Positions 42,216 through 51,278 of a stretch of DNA of 64,000 nt are shown here, in pieces (the first letter of the stretch is position 1; each line of letters begins with the position of its first letter). Made by a program: the position numbers and the translations under genes. Origin of the DNA: Mycobacterium sp. D16Q13 (GTDB lineage: Bacteria > Actinomycetota > Actinomycetes > Mycobacteriales > Mycobacteriaceae); assembly GCF_002013375.1 (NCBI RefSeq), contig NZ_MAEW01000019.1, forward strand, positions 1-64,000, written 5' to 3'. The notes beneath the pieces are model-generated. The model saw only the letters and a list, made by a program, of their open reading frames with translations, was not told where the DNA came from and ran no database searches.

Positions 42216-42680
42216 TCAGGGCTGGTAGTTCTCGTTGCCGCCTGCGAAGTCGCGGATCTGGGCGGTGAGGGGCTTGGTCGAGCCGTCCTGGAAGGCCAGC
42301 GTGATGACGACGTCCTGACCTGGGCGCAGGGGAGTGGTCAGCCCCATGAGCATGACGTGATCGCCGCCCGGGGACAGCTTGTGCTCACCGTTGGCGGGAA
42401 TGACGACCCCGCCCTCCTTGGGGCGCATGAGTCCGCCGGGAGTCACCTCGTGGAGCTCGACCGACGTCGCGGCCGGTGAGGTGGCGGACACAATGCGTGC
42501 CTCGCTGGAGCCGTTGTTGTGCACGGTGCCGAATACCGAAGTCATGGAGCCGTCAGGGGCGGACTTGGCCCATTGATCGGTGATGGTGACCTCGGAAGCC
42601 TGCTCGGCAGGAGTGGATTCATGCGCCGAACAACCGGCGAGCAATGACAGCGCGACAGCTGCCGGGATGACGATCTTCAC
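42216..42680 (-). CDS. PCu(A)C copper chaperone lipoprotein
   Basis: A 154-residue periplasmic Cu(I) chaperone family protein. The GTG start begins a lipoprotein signal with lipobox LLAGC at residues 13-17. The metal ligands of the family are present: His in VELHEVTPGG and the following Met (GLMRPKEGG), then His and Met in GDHVMLMGL near 107. Its gene lies between the GntR regulator (6-base gap) and the DyP peroxidase (2-base gap), which is a frequent pairing in actinobacteria. Confidence 0.9.
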   Translation of the reverse strand: MKIVIPAAVALSLLAGCSAHESTPAEQASEVTITDQWAKSAPDGSMTSVFGTVHNNGSSEARIVSATSPAATSVELHEVTPGGLMRPKEGGVVIPANGEHKLSPGGDHVMLMGLTTPLRPGQDVVITLAFQDGSTKPLTAQIRDFAGGNENYQP

Positions 42681-42686
42681 GTTCAG

Positions 42687-43403
42687 CTAGTCGTGTGGAT
42701 GGTGACGAAAGTTCCGGCTGGACGGCATTCGACTCAGGCTCAGCTCCGTGAAGAGCTTCTCGGTGGCGGACGTGGCGGCCTCGACATCGCCGGCGATGAC
42801 ACCCTCGACGAGCGTGGTGTGTTCGTTCTCGAACGAGCACTCCGCGCCGATCGGGTTTCCGCGCATGTAGTGGTCCATCAAACCGAGCAGCGAGTCATAA
42901 AGTTCCAGGTAAAGGGCATTATGACTCGCCGCGACCACTGCTCGGTGGACGGCGATGTCGGTGGCGATGGCGTCCTCGACATTCTGGGGTGCGACATGCC
43001 GGGGCGCCCACAGCTCGTTGCGCCGCTGCAACAGGGCGCGCAGCTGCTCGATGTCATCCTCGTCACGTCGCTGCGCGGCGAGCCCGGCGGCGGTCACTTC
43101 GAGGGTCTGCCGCAGCTCGATCAGATCGCGGTCGTTGGCGGCGGCGAAGTAGTCGGCGATGGCCGAGCCACTGCCGCCGACGGAGAGCACGTAGGTGCCG
43201 GAGCCCTGACGCCGTTCCAGCATCCCGGCGTGTACCAGGGCCTGGACTGCCTCTCTAATTGTGTTGCGGGAGGTTCCGGTGAGCTCGCACAATTCAGGCT
43301 CAGTGGGAATGCGTGCACCGATGGCCCAGCGTCCCGACTGAATCTCCTCGCGGAGTTGCTCGGTGACCTGGCCAATCAGTGTTTGGCGACGGACCGGCTG
43401 CAT
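42687..43403 (-). CDS. GntR/FadR-family regulator (FCD domain)
   Basis: A 238-residue regulator: winged helix near residues 10-75 (RIPTEPELCELTGTSRNTIREAVQALVHAGML) and a helical FCD effector domain with metal-binding His residues (DIAVHRAVVAASHN, FENEHTTLVEG). It is divergent from the CynX/NimT-type MFS gene (87 bases between) and upstream of PCu(A)C and DyP genes on its own strand, so it may control either unit. ATTCATCCATTCATCCTATGAT at 43445-43466 contains repeated ATTCATC and is a candidate operator. Confidence 0.88.
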   Translation of the reverse strand: MQPVRRQTLIGQVTEQLREEIQSGRWAIGARIPTEPELCELTGTSRNTIREAVQALVHAGMLERRQGSGTYVLSVGGSGSAIADYFAAANDRDLIELRQTLEVTAAGLAAQRRDEDDIEQLRALLQRRNELWAPRHVAPQNVEDAIATDIAVHRAVVAASHNALYLELYDSLLGLMDHYMRGNPIGAECSFENEHTTLVEGVIAGDVEAATSATEKLFTELSLSRMPSSRNFRHHPHD

Positions 43404-43490
43404 GACGGCTCATCGTAGCGTGCGGCGGAAATCACCTTGAAGATATTCATCCATTCATCCTATGATTTGCCGGGGCTTAGAGGAGGATGA

Positions 43491-44756
43491 ATGTTGACCG
43501 CGACCGCGCAGGACACCGGAACCGCTACGCACGATTCGATGCGGGCCGTATCGGCAGCCGCGTTGCGCCATGGGCGCCTCATGGTGCTGGTCGCGATCCT
43601 GCTGTTCGCGTTGTGCCTTCGTTCCGCGGTCACCTCGCTGACCCCGCTGCTGACTCAGATCTCTCACGAGGTCGGGTTCGGTTCCGCGGTGATCGGCGTG
43701 TTCGGGATGCTGCCGACGGCCATGTTCGCCGTCGCCGGGCTGGTGACACCCGCACTCACCGAGCGATTCGGTCTGGAGCGCACGACGCTGGCCGCGGTGA
43801 TGGCCACTGTTATCGGTATGGCGGCCCGGCCCGCGATGAACTCAACCGGCGGGCTGCTGGTGCTGTCCTGCGTGGCGCTGCTCGGTATGGGCATTGGCAA
43901 CGTGGTGATCCCACCGTTGGTCAAGCGGTACTTCTCGCATCGCGTCGCGCTGATGAGCGCTTCCTACCTCACGGTGTTGCAGATCGGTACCACGGTTCCT
44001 GCACTGACGGCGGTGCCGCTGGCCGATGCCTACGGATGGCGATTCTCGCTGGCGGCGTGGGTGCTTGTTCCGATCGCCGCGCTATTGCCGTGGATCGGTG
44101 TGGTCATCGCGCGCCGCGGCCATGATGTTGTCGACCATTCGGCCGAGCCGCATGCGGATTCGTCTGCGGTGGGCCAGGTTTGGCGCTCACCGCTGGCATG
44201 GGGCATGGCCGGCATGTTCGGCATGACGTCCCTCGTGACGTATTCGATGTTTACCTGGATTCCGGCGATCCTGACCTCCGCTGGTGGCAGCGCCGGGTTG
44301 GGCGGCGTGATGGTGGCCGTCTTCTCGGCAGTGGGATTCGTTGGCACGCTGACCATCCCGCCGTTGGCCGCGCGCATGCGCAATCCGTTCCCGCTGGTGG
44401 TGGCGTGCCTGGTGTGCTTCCTGGTCGGGTTCGCCGGGCTGTTGTGGATGCCGATGACCGCGACGGCCGTGTGGGTGGTCGCACTGGGATTCGGTCCGTC
44501 CACCTTCCCGCTGGGATTGACGCTGGTGAATCTGCGTACCCGCACTCCGGCTGGTTCCGCGGCGTTGTCCGGCTTTACCCAGGGGGTTGGCTATGCCGTT
44601 GCGTGTTTGGGACCCTTGCTTTTTGGCGTGCTGCACGACCTGAGCGGCAGTTGGTATGCGCCGTTTGGCCTTTTGCTCGTCGCGATCACCGTGCTCGGCA
44701 TCGGTGCCTTCCAGGCGTGCAAGCCGCGCATGCTGGAAGACACCTGGAGTCGCTGA
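43491..44756 (+). CDS. MFS transporter, CynX/NimT family
   Basis: A 421-residue, 12-helix transporter of the cyanate/nitroimidazole (CynX/NimT) MFS group. It has SAVTSLTPLLTQISHEVG near the first helix, GFGPSTFPLGLTLVNLRTRTP near 338 and GFTQGVGYAVACLGPLLFGVLHD near 365. A perfect AGGAGG stands four bases upstream of the ATG. The divergent FCD-type GntR gene is its likely regulator. Substrate not readable; family members carry cyanate, 2-nitroimidazole or similar small solutes. Confidence 0.88.
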   Translation: MLTATAQDTGTATHDSMRAVSAAALRHGRLMVLVAILLFALCLRSAVTSLTPLLTQISHEVGFGSAVIGVFGMLPTAMFAVAGLVTPALTERFGLERTTLAAVMATVIGMAARPAMNSTGGLLVLSCVALLGMGIGNVVIPPLVKRYFSHRVALMSASYLTVLQIGTTVPALTAVPLADAYGWRFSLAAWVLVPIAALLPWIGVVIARRGHDVVDHSAEPHADSSAVGQVWRSPLAWGMAGMFGMTSLVTYSMFTWIPAILTSAGGSAGLGGVMVAVFSAVGFVGTLTIPPLAARMRNPFPLVVACLVCFLVGFAGLLWMPMTATAVWVVALGFGPSTFPLGLTLVNLRTRTPAGSAALSGFTQGVGYAVACLGPLLFGVLHDLSGSWYAPFGLLLVAITVLGIGAFQACKPRMLEDTWSR

Positions 44757-44767
44757 GTCAAGCAGGA

Positions 44768-46876
44768 TCAGGCTGGGTGGTGGATGAGCAGTGGCAGTAC
44801 CGCGAGCGCTCCGGCCTTCCGCAGATGCGCGGCGGCAACGGTGACAGGCCATCGGGTAGACGTCGAGTCTGTGACTAGCAGCACGCACCGGCCATTGATC
44901 ATGTCCCGGAGCGCGTCGTCTGTACTGATCGCATCACGCCAGTAGGCGGCTTCCTCACCGCCGGATGAATCACGGCCAGGAGCCGTACCCGCAACCGCTG
45001 GCATCACTGCGTGCGGTAGGCGACCGACCGTGGCAATGCTGTCGGTCACCGGCCGCACCGGATTGGGGGTACCGGTCAGCTGTAGCGACACCGCGATTTC
45101 GGGGCGGGCGACCCATTCGTCGCGCCATCGAGCGAGAGTGGAAACCGCGGCCTGGGCCAGGACCTCGATCGCCTCGGGCTCGCCCCCGACCGCGGCGGTG
45201 ATTACCCCGCTCCACTCTGGCGCGTCGGCATGGACCAGCACGCGGCCCGGCTCGGCGAGCAGGTCCGATGGAATCTTGCCGCGTGTACCAAACTCACCGC
45301 CAGGCCACATCTTTCGGGGTTCAAGCACCGTGGAGTCGGTGCGCAGGGTGGCGGCGACCGTCTGCATGAGCTCGGCGGACGCGGGCAGTCCAAGCCCATC
45401 GGGTGTGTGACCGAGGCATACCGAGCAGTGTCCGCACGATGCGGCCTGCGGATCGTCGAGCGATTCTGTGAGCAGCTGCATGAGGCAGCGTTCTCCACGT
45501 GTATAAGCCTTCATGATGTCGGCCTCACGGCGCCGAGTGGCAATGATGCCTTCGTAGTGTTCCGCATCGAAACGCCAAGGGCTACCGGTAGATCGCCAGC
45601 CGCCGTCGACCCGCTCCACCGCGCCGTCGACGGCGAGTTGTTTGACCATGAGCTCGATTCGGGTGCGCCGAATACCTGTCTTGGCCTCGAGCGCGTTTAC
45701 CGATACCGATCCCTCACCCTCGTGTGTCTCACCGGCCAGAGCGGTGAGCACCGTGTCCATCTGCTTGGGATCGGGAATCGAAGCGGTGGTGAAGTAGTCC
45801 CAGATACCGGCGTCCGATTCCGACGGAAGCAGCACGACTGCCGCATGATCGATGGCGCGGCCGGCGCGTCCCACCTGCTGGTAGTAGCCGACCGGTGATG
45901 GCGGTGAGCCGATGTGGACGACGAACCCGAGGTCCGGCTTGTCGAAGCCCATCCCCAGGGCAGAGGTGGCGATCAGCGCTTTGATCCGGTTCTCACGTAG
46001 CGCGTCCTCCAGCCGGGCGCGCGTGTCCGCATCGAGTTGACCGGTGTACGCGGCGACTTTCGCCTGTGGGTGTACCGCGTGGATGGCGTTCACTAGCCGT
46101 TGCGCATCGGCGACGGTAAGTACGTAGACGATGCCCGACCCTGGTAACTCGTCCACATGCTGAGCGACCCAGGCATAGCGTGCCAGCGGCGACATCGGTG
46201 GCAACACGTTGAGCTGCAACGAGCGACGGGCCAGCGGTCCCCGGAGAACCAGGGTGGCATCGCCCAGCTGGCTGGCTACGTCATCGGTGACCCGCGCGTT
46301 CGCGGTGGCAGTGGTGGCCAGTACCGGTGTATCCGGATTTATCCGCGTGAGCACATCGGACACCCGGCGGTAGTCGGGACGAAAATCGTGCCCCCAGTCC
46401 GACACCGCGTGCGCCTCGTCGATGACCAACAGCCCCATAGAGCCTTCGAGCGCCGACAGCACCCTACGGCCAAACGATGGGTTGGCCAGCCGCTCAGGGG
46501 ACACCAGAAGCACGTCGATATCGCCGGCCACAAGCCGCGCCTCGATCGCACTCCAGTCGTCGAAGTTCGACGAGTTGAGCGTCGCGGCTCGCAGCCCCGC
46601 CCGAGCGGCGGCAGCGACTTGATCGCGCATCAGGGACAGCAGCGGCGAGACGATCAGTGCCGGACCGGCGCCCTCGGAACGTCGGATCGCTGTCGCGACC
46701 CAATACACCGCGGATTTACCCCAACCGGTGGCTTGCACCACCAGCACCCGAGCGGCGGGCTCCAAGAGAGCTGCCACTGCGGTCTCTTGATCTCCCCGCA
46801 GGACCGCACCGGGACCGGCCAGCGCCTCGATCACTTTTCGGGCCTGATCTGCCCTGGCGCCATTCAGTTGGCCCAT
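44768..46876 (-). CDS. recQ: RecQ-family ATP-dependent DNA helicase
   Basis: A 702-residue SF2 helicase. Motif I reads QATGWGKSAVYW near residue 49, IVSPLLSLMRDQ near 75, DEAH box LLVIDEAHAVSDWGHDFRPDYRR near 155 (the RecQ-type aromatic loop), ATTATA motif III, and GRAGRAIDH motif VI near 342. The RQC-type zinc motif reads RGERCLMQLLTESLDDPQAASCGHCSVCLG near 465. The C-terminal 220 residues do not match a known HRDC domain by eye. Convergent with the MFS gene (11 bases between). Role in DNA repair or replication-fork restart by family. Confidence 0.9.
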   Translation of the reverse strand: MGQLNGARADQARKVIEALAGPGAVLRGDQETAVAALLEPAARVLVVQATGWGKSAVYWVATAIRRSEGAGPALIVSPLLSLMRDQVAAAARAGLRAATLNSSNFDDWSAIEARLVAGDIDVLLVSPERLANPSFGRRVLSALEGSMGLLVIDEAHAVSDWGHDFRPDYRRVSDVLTRINPDTPVLATTATANARVTDDVASQLGDATLVLRGPLARRSLQLNVLPPMSPLARYAWVAQHVDELPGSGIVYVLTVADAQRLVNAIHAVHPQAKVAAYTGQLDADTRARLEDALRENRIKALIATSALGMGFDKPDLGFVVHIGSPPSPVGYYQQVGRAGRAIDHAAVVLLPSESDAGIWDYFTTASIPDPKQMDTVLTALAGETHEGEGSVSVNALEAKTGIRRTRIELMVKQLAVDGAVERVDGGWRSTGSPWRFDAEHYEGIIATRRREADIMKAYTRGERCLMQLLTESLDDPQAASCGHCSVCLGHTPDGLGLPASAELMQTVAATLRTDSTVLEPRKMWPGGEFGTRGKIPSDLLAEPGRVLVHADAPEWSGVITAAVGGEPEAIEVLAQAAVSTLARWRDEWVARPEIAVSLQLTGTPNPVRPVTDSIATVGRLPHAVMPAVAGTAPGRDSSGGEEAAYWRDAISTDDALRDMINGRCVLLVTDSTSTRWPVTVAAAHLRKAGALAVLPLLIHHPA

Positions 46877-46964
46877 GACTCACGTCCCCCTCGCGTCCGA
46901 CTACCGGTTGAACGCAACCTACAAGGCCGCTCCGACTTCTCGCGGTGGGGTGGGTTCGCTCCTC

Positions 46965-48449
46965 CTACTTGTCCCGTCCGCCCGATGGGTCGTCGAGCAT
47001 GGGAGTGTGCGCTATCACCGGGTAGGCGCCGGTGTATCCGATGCGCTCACGCGCGAGCTCCAGGACGCGGCCACGGCAGAGATACCACCCTGTGGTGAGC
47101 ACGGGGATGAGTACCGCGATCGCGATCAGGTTCCACGCGTTCTCGTAACACATCAGCACCACCACGGCTGCCAGGAACGCCAGCGTCAGGTACCCGGTGT
47201 ACGGCGCTCCGGGCATCCGGAAACTGCCCCGCCGCAGGATGCCTCGCTGCGACCACCGGTACAGCTGGATCTGGCAGATCACGATGGTGGCCCATGACGA
47301 GATGATTCCCAGTGCCGCCAGATCGAGCGCGGTTTCGAAGGCTTCGGCGGGAATGACCAGGTTCATGAATATGCCGACAAGTGTGAGGGCACCGGTGACG
47401 GCGATGCCCATGAACGGCACTCCGCCGGAGGTCATACGTGACAACACTTTTGGTGCACTGCCATTCATCGCCAGAGATCGCAGAATCCGCCCCGTGCTGT
47501 ACAGGCCCGCGTTCAGGCTGGACAGTGCGGCCGTCAGCACCACAAAGTTCATGACATCGCCGGCGTACGGCACGCCTATCCGGGAGAAGAAGGTGACGAA
47601 GGGGCTCTCGCCGGCTTTGTAGGTTCCATAGGGCAGCAGCAGTGCCAGCAGGATGAGCGAACCCACGTAGAAGACCGCGACCCGGAACACGACTGAGTTG
47701 ATGGCCCGGGGCATCACCTTTTCCGGGTTCTCGGTCTCGCCGGCGGCTATGCCGACCAGTTCGACAGCGGAGTACGCGAAGACTACTCCCGAGGTGACGA
47801 TGACCAGAGCCATCAGGCCGGCGGGCAGCAGGCCGCCGTTATCCACGATCACCGATGGTCCTGTGCTGGCGCCCTCGACCGTGAAGCGGCCCGCCAGGAA
47901 GACCGTTCCGATGACCAGGAACCCCATGATGGCAACCACTTTGATCAGAGCGGCCCAGAATTCCATCTCCCCGAACAGTTTGACGCTGATGGTGTTCATG
48001 GTGAGCACGATGACCAGAGCAATGAGTGCGATGGACCACTGCGGGATGGCCTTGAAGGCGCTCCAGTAGTGCATGTACAGCGCGATGGCTGTGACGTCGA
48101 CGATGGCGGTGGCGGCCCAGTTGAAGAAGTACATCCAGCCCGCGACGTATGCCGCCTTCTCGCCGAGGAATTCGCGGGCGTACGACACGAAGGACCCTGA
48201 GGACGGTCGGTGCAAGATCAGCTCGCCCAACGCACGCAGGATGAAGAACACGAACACGCCGCAGACCGCATAAACCAAGAACAAGCCCGGTCCTGCGCTG
48301 TGCAACCGGCCACCGGCTCCCATGAACAGCCCCGTGCCGATGGCACCCCCGATGCCGATCATTTGGACTTGCCGATTCTTCAGCCCCTTGTGGTATCCCT
48401 GTTCTTCGGGGGCGGGAGCTGAGGTGTCATATGTTGCCGGGGACGTCAT
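46965..48449 (-). CDS. APC-superfamily amino acid permease
   Basis: A 494-residue, 12-helix amino-acid transporter of the AAT group. The N-terminus KGLKNRQVQMIGIGGAIGTGLFMGAG is the family signature near residue 20; RALGELILHRPSSGSFVSYAREFLG near 71, and SGVVFAYSAVELVGIAAGETENPEKVMPRAIN near 220. Related proteins carry GABA, asparagine, proline or basic amino acids. No neighbour suggests which. The 88-base gap to recQ and 101-base gap downstream hold nothing I can name. Confidence 0.9.
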   Translation of the reverse strand: MTSPATYDTSAPAPEEQGYHKGLKNRQVQMIGIGGAIGTGLFMGAGGRLHSAGPGLFLVYAVCGVFVFFILRALGELILHRPSSGSFVSYAREFLGEKAAYVAGWMYFFNWAATAIVDVTAIALYMHYWSAFKAIPQWSIALIALVIVLTMNTISVKLFGEMEFWAALIKVVAIMGFLVIGTVFLAGRFTVEGASTGPSVIVDNGGLLPAGLMALVIVTSGVVFAYSAVELVGIAAGETENPEKVMPRAINSVVFRVAVFYVGSLILLALLLPYGTYKAGESPFVTFFSRIGVPYAGDVMNFVVLTAALSSLNAGLYSTGRILRSLAMNGSAPKVLSRMTSGGVPFMGIAVTGALTLVGIFMNLVIPAEAFETALDLAALGIISSWATIVICQIQLYRWSQRGILRRGSFRMPGAPYTGYLTLAFLAAVVVLMCYENAWNLIAIAVLIPVLTTGWYLCRGRVLELARERIGYTGAYPVIAHTPMLDDPSGGRDK

Positions 48450-48550
48450 CGTGCGACCGTATCGACCGGAAAGTTGCTGACTGGAACAACGATGTTACGA
48501 ACATGCTGCGCGATTCGGCCTGATGCTTGATCAGTAGACCGGATCGCGCC

Positions 48551-48993
48551 TCAGGGGCAAAGCTGTGGCAGGCCCTTGATGATCGCCGCAGTCAGCGCCT
48601 TGGCCGTAATCGCGGCTGTACCCGGTATGGCCATGTCGAAGCGGATTGTGTAATTCAGTCGCGTTCCGCCATCGGGAAGAGCGTTAGCTCCTGACGACCC
48701 GAATGCCGCTTGAGTGGCGAACCTTTGATGATTTTGTATTCGATCAAGGTAGGTCGTTCGGCGGTTATGGTCGCCTCCCAGAACTCTGGTAGCAGGCCGA
48801 CCTTGAGCCCGCGGGCCGACCCGACGCCGTAGCGCCCGGTGTCGCCGTCTCGCACTTGGGTTACCTTCAGCCCGAACAACTCGTAGCTCTCATGTTGGAC
48901 GAGCTTGTCAAACACCACCTCCGGGGCTGACGTGAAGGTGTGTACGACCTGCACACGAACGGGAGCCGCCGGAATGGTGCCGTCGATAGTCAT
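48551..48993 (-). pseudogene. Frameshifted SRPBCC (DUF2505-like) protein
   Basis: The first frame gives 112 residues (MTIDGTIPAAPVRVQVVHTF, then SAPEVVFDKLVQHESYELFG) and stops soon after TLFPMAERD. In the next frame the text continues sensibly as GGTRLNYTIRFDMAIPGTAAITAKALTAAIIKGLP and stops at 48551, giving a chain of about 146 residues, the normal size of an SRPBCC lipid/aromatic-binding fold. One missing base at the GGG/ATC stretch 48671-48676 (coding CCC-GAT) would explain it. It is either a real one-base deletion or an assembly error. Confidence 0.7.
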
Positions 48994-49267
48994 AGGTTCC
49001 TTTCAAGAGCGACGAGCTCGTCGCCATACGACCTGCGGTACGCCGTCTACGTAGACCGTTCGGTGTATGCGCTGATTCGGCGAGGCTACCTGCTCTGTCA
49101 CGAGAGGCAATACCTAGGCGCGGAATCATTCAGTGATTCGGGTAGCCGACGCAGCGCCTGGTGCACGACGCTCTTCCCCGGGACTGACCTCAGGCATCCG
49201 GCTTCAGGGGTGAAGTTCGGCTCGTCCAGGACGAACTGGTGGTCATGCTGACGCGCTATCTCACCGG

Positions 49268-50614
49268 CTAGAACGGTGGTGGATTGGCCTCGGCGTGTGC
49301 GGCTTGTGCGTGCTTGCGTTGGAGTCGTCGCTGTTGGTTGAGGTTTCGTTCGGCGGCGAGGCGCCGTTGGCGGTCTTGAGCGCGGGTGCGCGCTCGCGTT
49401 AGGTTGTTGAACAGGAGCCCTCCGGCGGGGGTGGTGAGGTAGGTGTGGCCGGTGGGTGCTTTCCAGATGATGGTGCCGTCGGGCTCCTGGATTTCGCGCC
49501 ATCCGCAGAAGGTCTTGAGTAGGTGGTGCTTGCGGCACAACGCTTTCAGATTGTCTGCCGCAGTGCGACCGCCGTCGGCGTACGCCACGCTGTGGTCTAG
49601 GTCGGCGGTCTCGGCCGGGTGTGAGCAGCCAGGGAAGCGGCACAGCTGATCGCGGCAGCGCACGTAGGTGTCGAGGGCGCGGGTGGGTCGGTATCGGTCG
49701 GTGTCCTTCGCGCGCAGGGTGCGGATCCGGGTGCCGGGCTGGGCCGCGATCTGGCGTGCCTGCGACGCGGTGATGACGCCAAATCCGGATACCGTAACGG
49801 GCTCAAGGCATTCGGAGTCTTCGATGGTGTTCTGGTTGGCGACTAGGTGCACGATGACCTGCGTATCAGCGATGCTGCGCCCAGCGCAGCCGGCATCATC
49901 GCAGGTGCATCGCATCCGATCCAGGCCCTGAGTCAGGGCGCCGATGGCGTCGGCACGTAACTGCGTTTTGGTGCGCGGGTCGGCGGGGCAGACGGTGGTC
50001 ACCAGCTGCTCGAGTCGCTTGTCGAGTGCGACTGCGTGTGGAGTCTGCAGCACACCCCAGATCTCGGCCAGTGGGTCGCCGCTATCGAGGGGGCGGATCT
50101 CAAGATGCCGGTCATCGGTAGCGGTTTTGGTGCGGCGCACCGCATCACGATCATGGCGGTAGATCAATGCGTCCAGGGCTGCCGTGACCCGTTTGATCGA
50201 CCAGCGTTCCCAGCGGGGCAGTGCGGCCACGATCGCCGCATCCACGGCGGTGACCACGGCCCCATCTTCGAGGAGTTCGGTGCGCCCGATGATCAACGCG
50301 ACGGTGCGAAAGTCGATGTCTCCGGCGGCGAATCGCTCGGCCACGGCCCCCAGGCGGTGCCGCAGCACGTAGGCGTAACGCATCTGACTGGATGCCAGCG
50401 CGTGCGTTATGCCCTGCGCGGCGGCCACTTGTGCGGCCACCTCATCCCAGCGGTCCACCGCGAACCGATCACGAGGATCCTCTCTGTGTGGATCGGCATG
50501 TCGATCCACCAGTGCGGCGATCGCCGAGAGCCGACGCGAGGCCGCCTGAGCCTCGGCGCGCTGGGATGAGGTGATCACGTCGATCAAGTCCCTTCCCGCA
50601 TTACTATCGAACAT
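49268..50614 (-). CDS. DUF222/HNH endonuclease-domain protein (13E12 repeat family)
   Basis: A 448-residue protein of the mycobacterial 13E12 family. The N-terminal DUF222 helical region starts MFDSNAGRDLIDVITSSQRAEAQ-type sequence. The C-terminal HNH nuclease reads CRFPGCSHPAETADLDHSVAYADGG, then NLKALCRKHHLLKT near 370, with both zinc Cys pairs and the catalytic DH. The last 60 residues are Arg/Gln-rich. I chose the ATG at 50614; it lies inside a LexA box, so the mRNA is perhaps leaderless. The open frame extends upstream to 51070, but that part crosses the MarR gene. Such genes are known members of the mycobacterial SOS response. Confidence 0.88.
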   Translation of the reverse strand: MFDSNAGRDLIDVITSSQRAEAQAASRRLSAIAALVDRHADPHREDPRDRFAVDRWDEVAAQVAAAQGITHALASSQMRYAYVLRHRLGAVAERFAAGDIDFRTVALIIGRTELLEDGAVVTAVDAAIVAALPRWERWSIKRVTAALDALIYRHDRDAVRRTKTATDDRHLEIRPLDSGDPLAEIWGVLQTPHAVALDKRLEQLVTTVCPADPRTKTQLRADAIGALTQGLDRMRCTCDDAGCAGRSIADTQVIVHLVANQNTIEDSECLEPVTVSGFGVITASQARQIAAQPGTRIRTLRAKDTDRYRPTRALDTYVRCRDQLCRFPGCSHPAETADLDHSVAYADGGRTAADNLKALCRKHHLLKTFCGWREIQEPDGTIIWKAPTGHTYLTTPAGGLLFNNLTRARTRAQDRQRRLAAERNLNQQRRLQRKHAQAAHAEANPPPF

Positions 50615-50636
50615 ACGTTCGATAGTAATGCGGGAA
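50593..50636. repeat. 44-base perfect palindrome centred on a LexA box
   Basis: Two 20-base arms, TTCCCGCATTACTATCGAAC and its exact reverse complement, separated by ATAC. The inner part (50607-50622) is TCGAAC-ATAC-GTTCGA, an exact match to the mycobacterial SOS box. The start codon of the DUF222/HNH gene is at its centre. Confidence 0.85.
50607..50622. promoter_or_regulatory. LexA (SOS) box
   Basis: TCGAACATACGTTCGA fits the TCGAAC-N4-GTTCGA consensus exactly. It covers the first codon of the DUF222/HNH gene (50612-50614). The divergent MarR gene starts 162 bases away and might also be influenced. Confidence 0.8.
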
Positions 50637-50783
50637 TGTCTCCGGTGCAATGAATTCCGCAAAATGGAAGTCATTCTGGAGAAACGGCGTCCTTCACCTT
50701 CGCTGGCGTCGATTCGGTGCCCGTTCCCGGCTGCCCTCTCCCCGAGTAGTGTCGAAATAATATGCACGCACCTATGATTGAGC

Positions 50784-51278
50784 ATGGAGTACGATCGTGC
50801 CGCGTCGTCTATTCTGATGCTCGTGGCGCAAAAGAACCCAGGTGGCCGGCCCGACCTCGCGGCACTGATGGTCCCGCTCAGCCGATCGTTGATGCGTGCG
50901 GAGCTGCCGCTGCTGGAGGCGCACGGTGTGACGATGTGGGCGTACGCCGTACTGACAGCGCTGCGAGATAACGAGGCAAGCAGCCAGGCCAGTCTGGCCG
51001 ACGCCATCGGCGCCGACCGCACACGCATCATCGCCGTGCTCGACGACCTACAGGATCGGAAGATGATCAACCGTCAGCCCGACCCCGGTGACCGGCGCAG
51101 CAATCTATTGTCATTGACTGCCATCGGCCGCAAAACGGTTACCGCAGTGCAGAAAGCGATCCAAGACAATGAGAAGCGGATCCTCGCCGGGGTGTCCGCG
51201 GCCGATCGCGACACCTTCCTTCGAGTCCTCATGCACCTGGCATCGCTTGCTGATGCGCAGATCGAGCCCAAGAGTTAG
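50784..51278 (+). CDS. MarR-family transcriptional regulator
   Basis: A 164-residue winged-helix protein. The recognition region reads SSQASLADAIGADRTRIIAVLDDLQDRKMINRQPDPGDRRSNLLSLT near 70-115, with the MarR wing motif DxRSNxLxLT. I chose the ATG at 50784 over a TTG two codons upstream. It ends four bases into the end of the convergent EthA-like monooxygenase gene. Convergent partners are less often direct targets, so its regulon is uncertain. Confidence 0.88.
   Translation: MEYDRAASSILMLVAQKNPGGRPDLAALMVPLSRSLMRAELPLLEAHGVTMWAYAVLTALRDNEASSQASLADAIGADRTRIIAVLDDLQDRKMINRQPDPGDRRSNLLSLTAIGRKTVTAVQKAIQDNEKRILAGVSAADRDTFLRVLMHLASLADAQIEPKS

Noticed and set aside
49098..49643. 181-codon open frame overlapping the end of the DUF222/HNH gene
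   Set aside because: Most of it is an Arg/Pro-rich shadow of the HNH frame. The last 55 codons look more protein-like (HQFVLDEPNFTPEAG) but have no start or ribosome-binding site of their own, so I do not call a gene.
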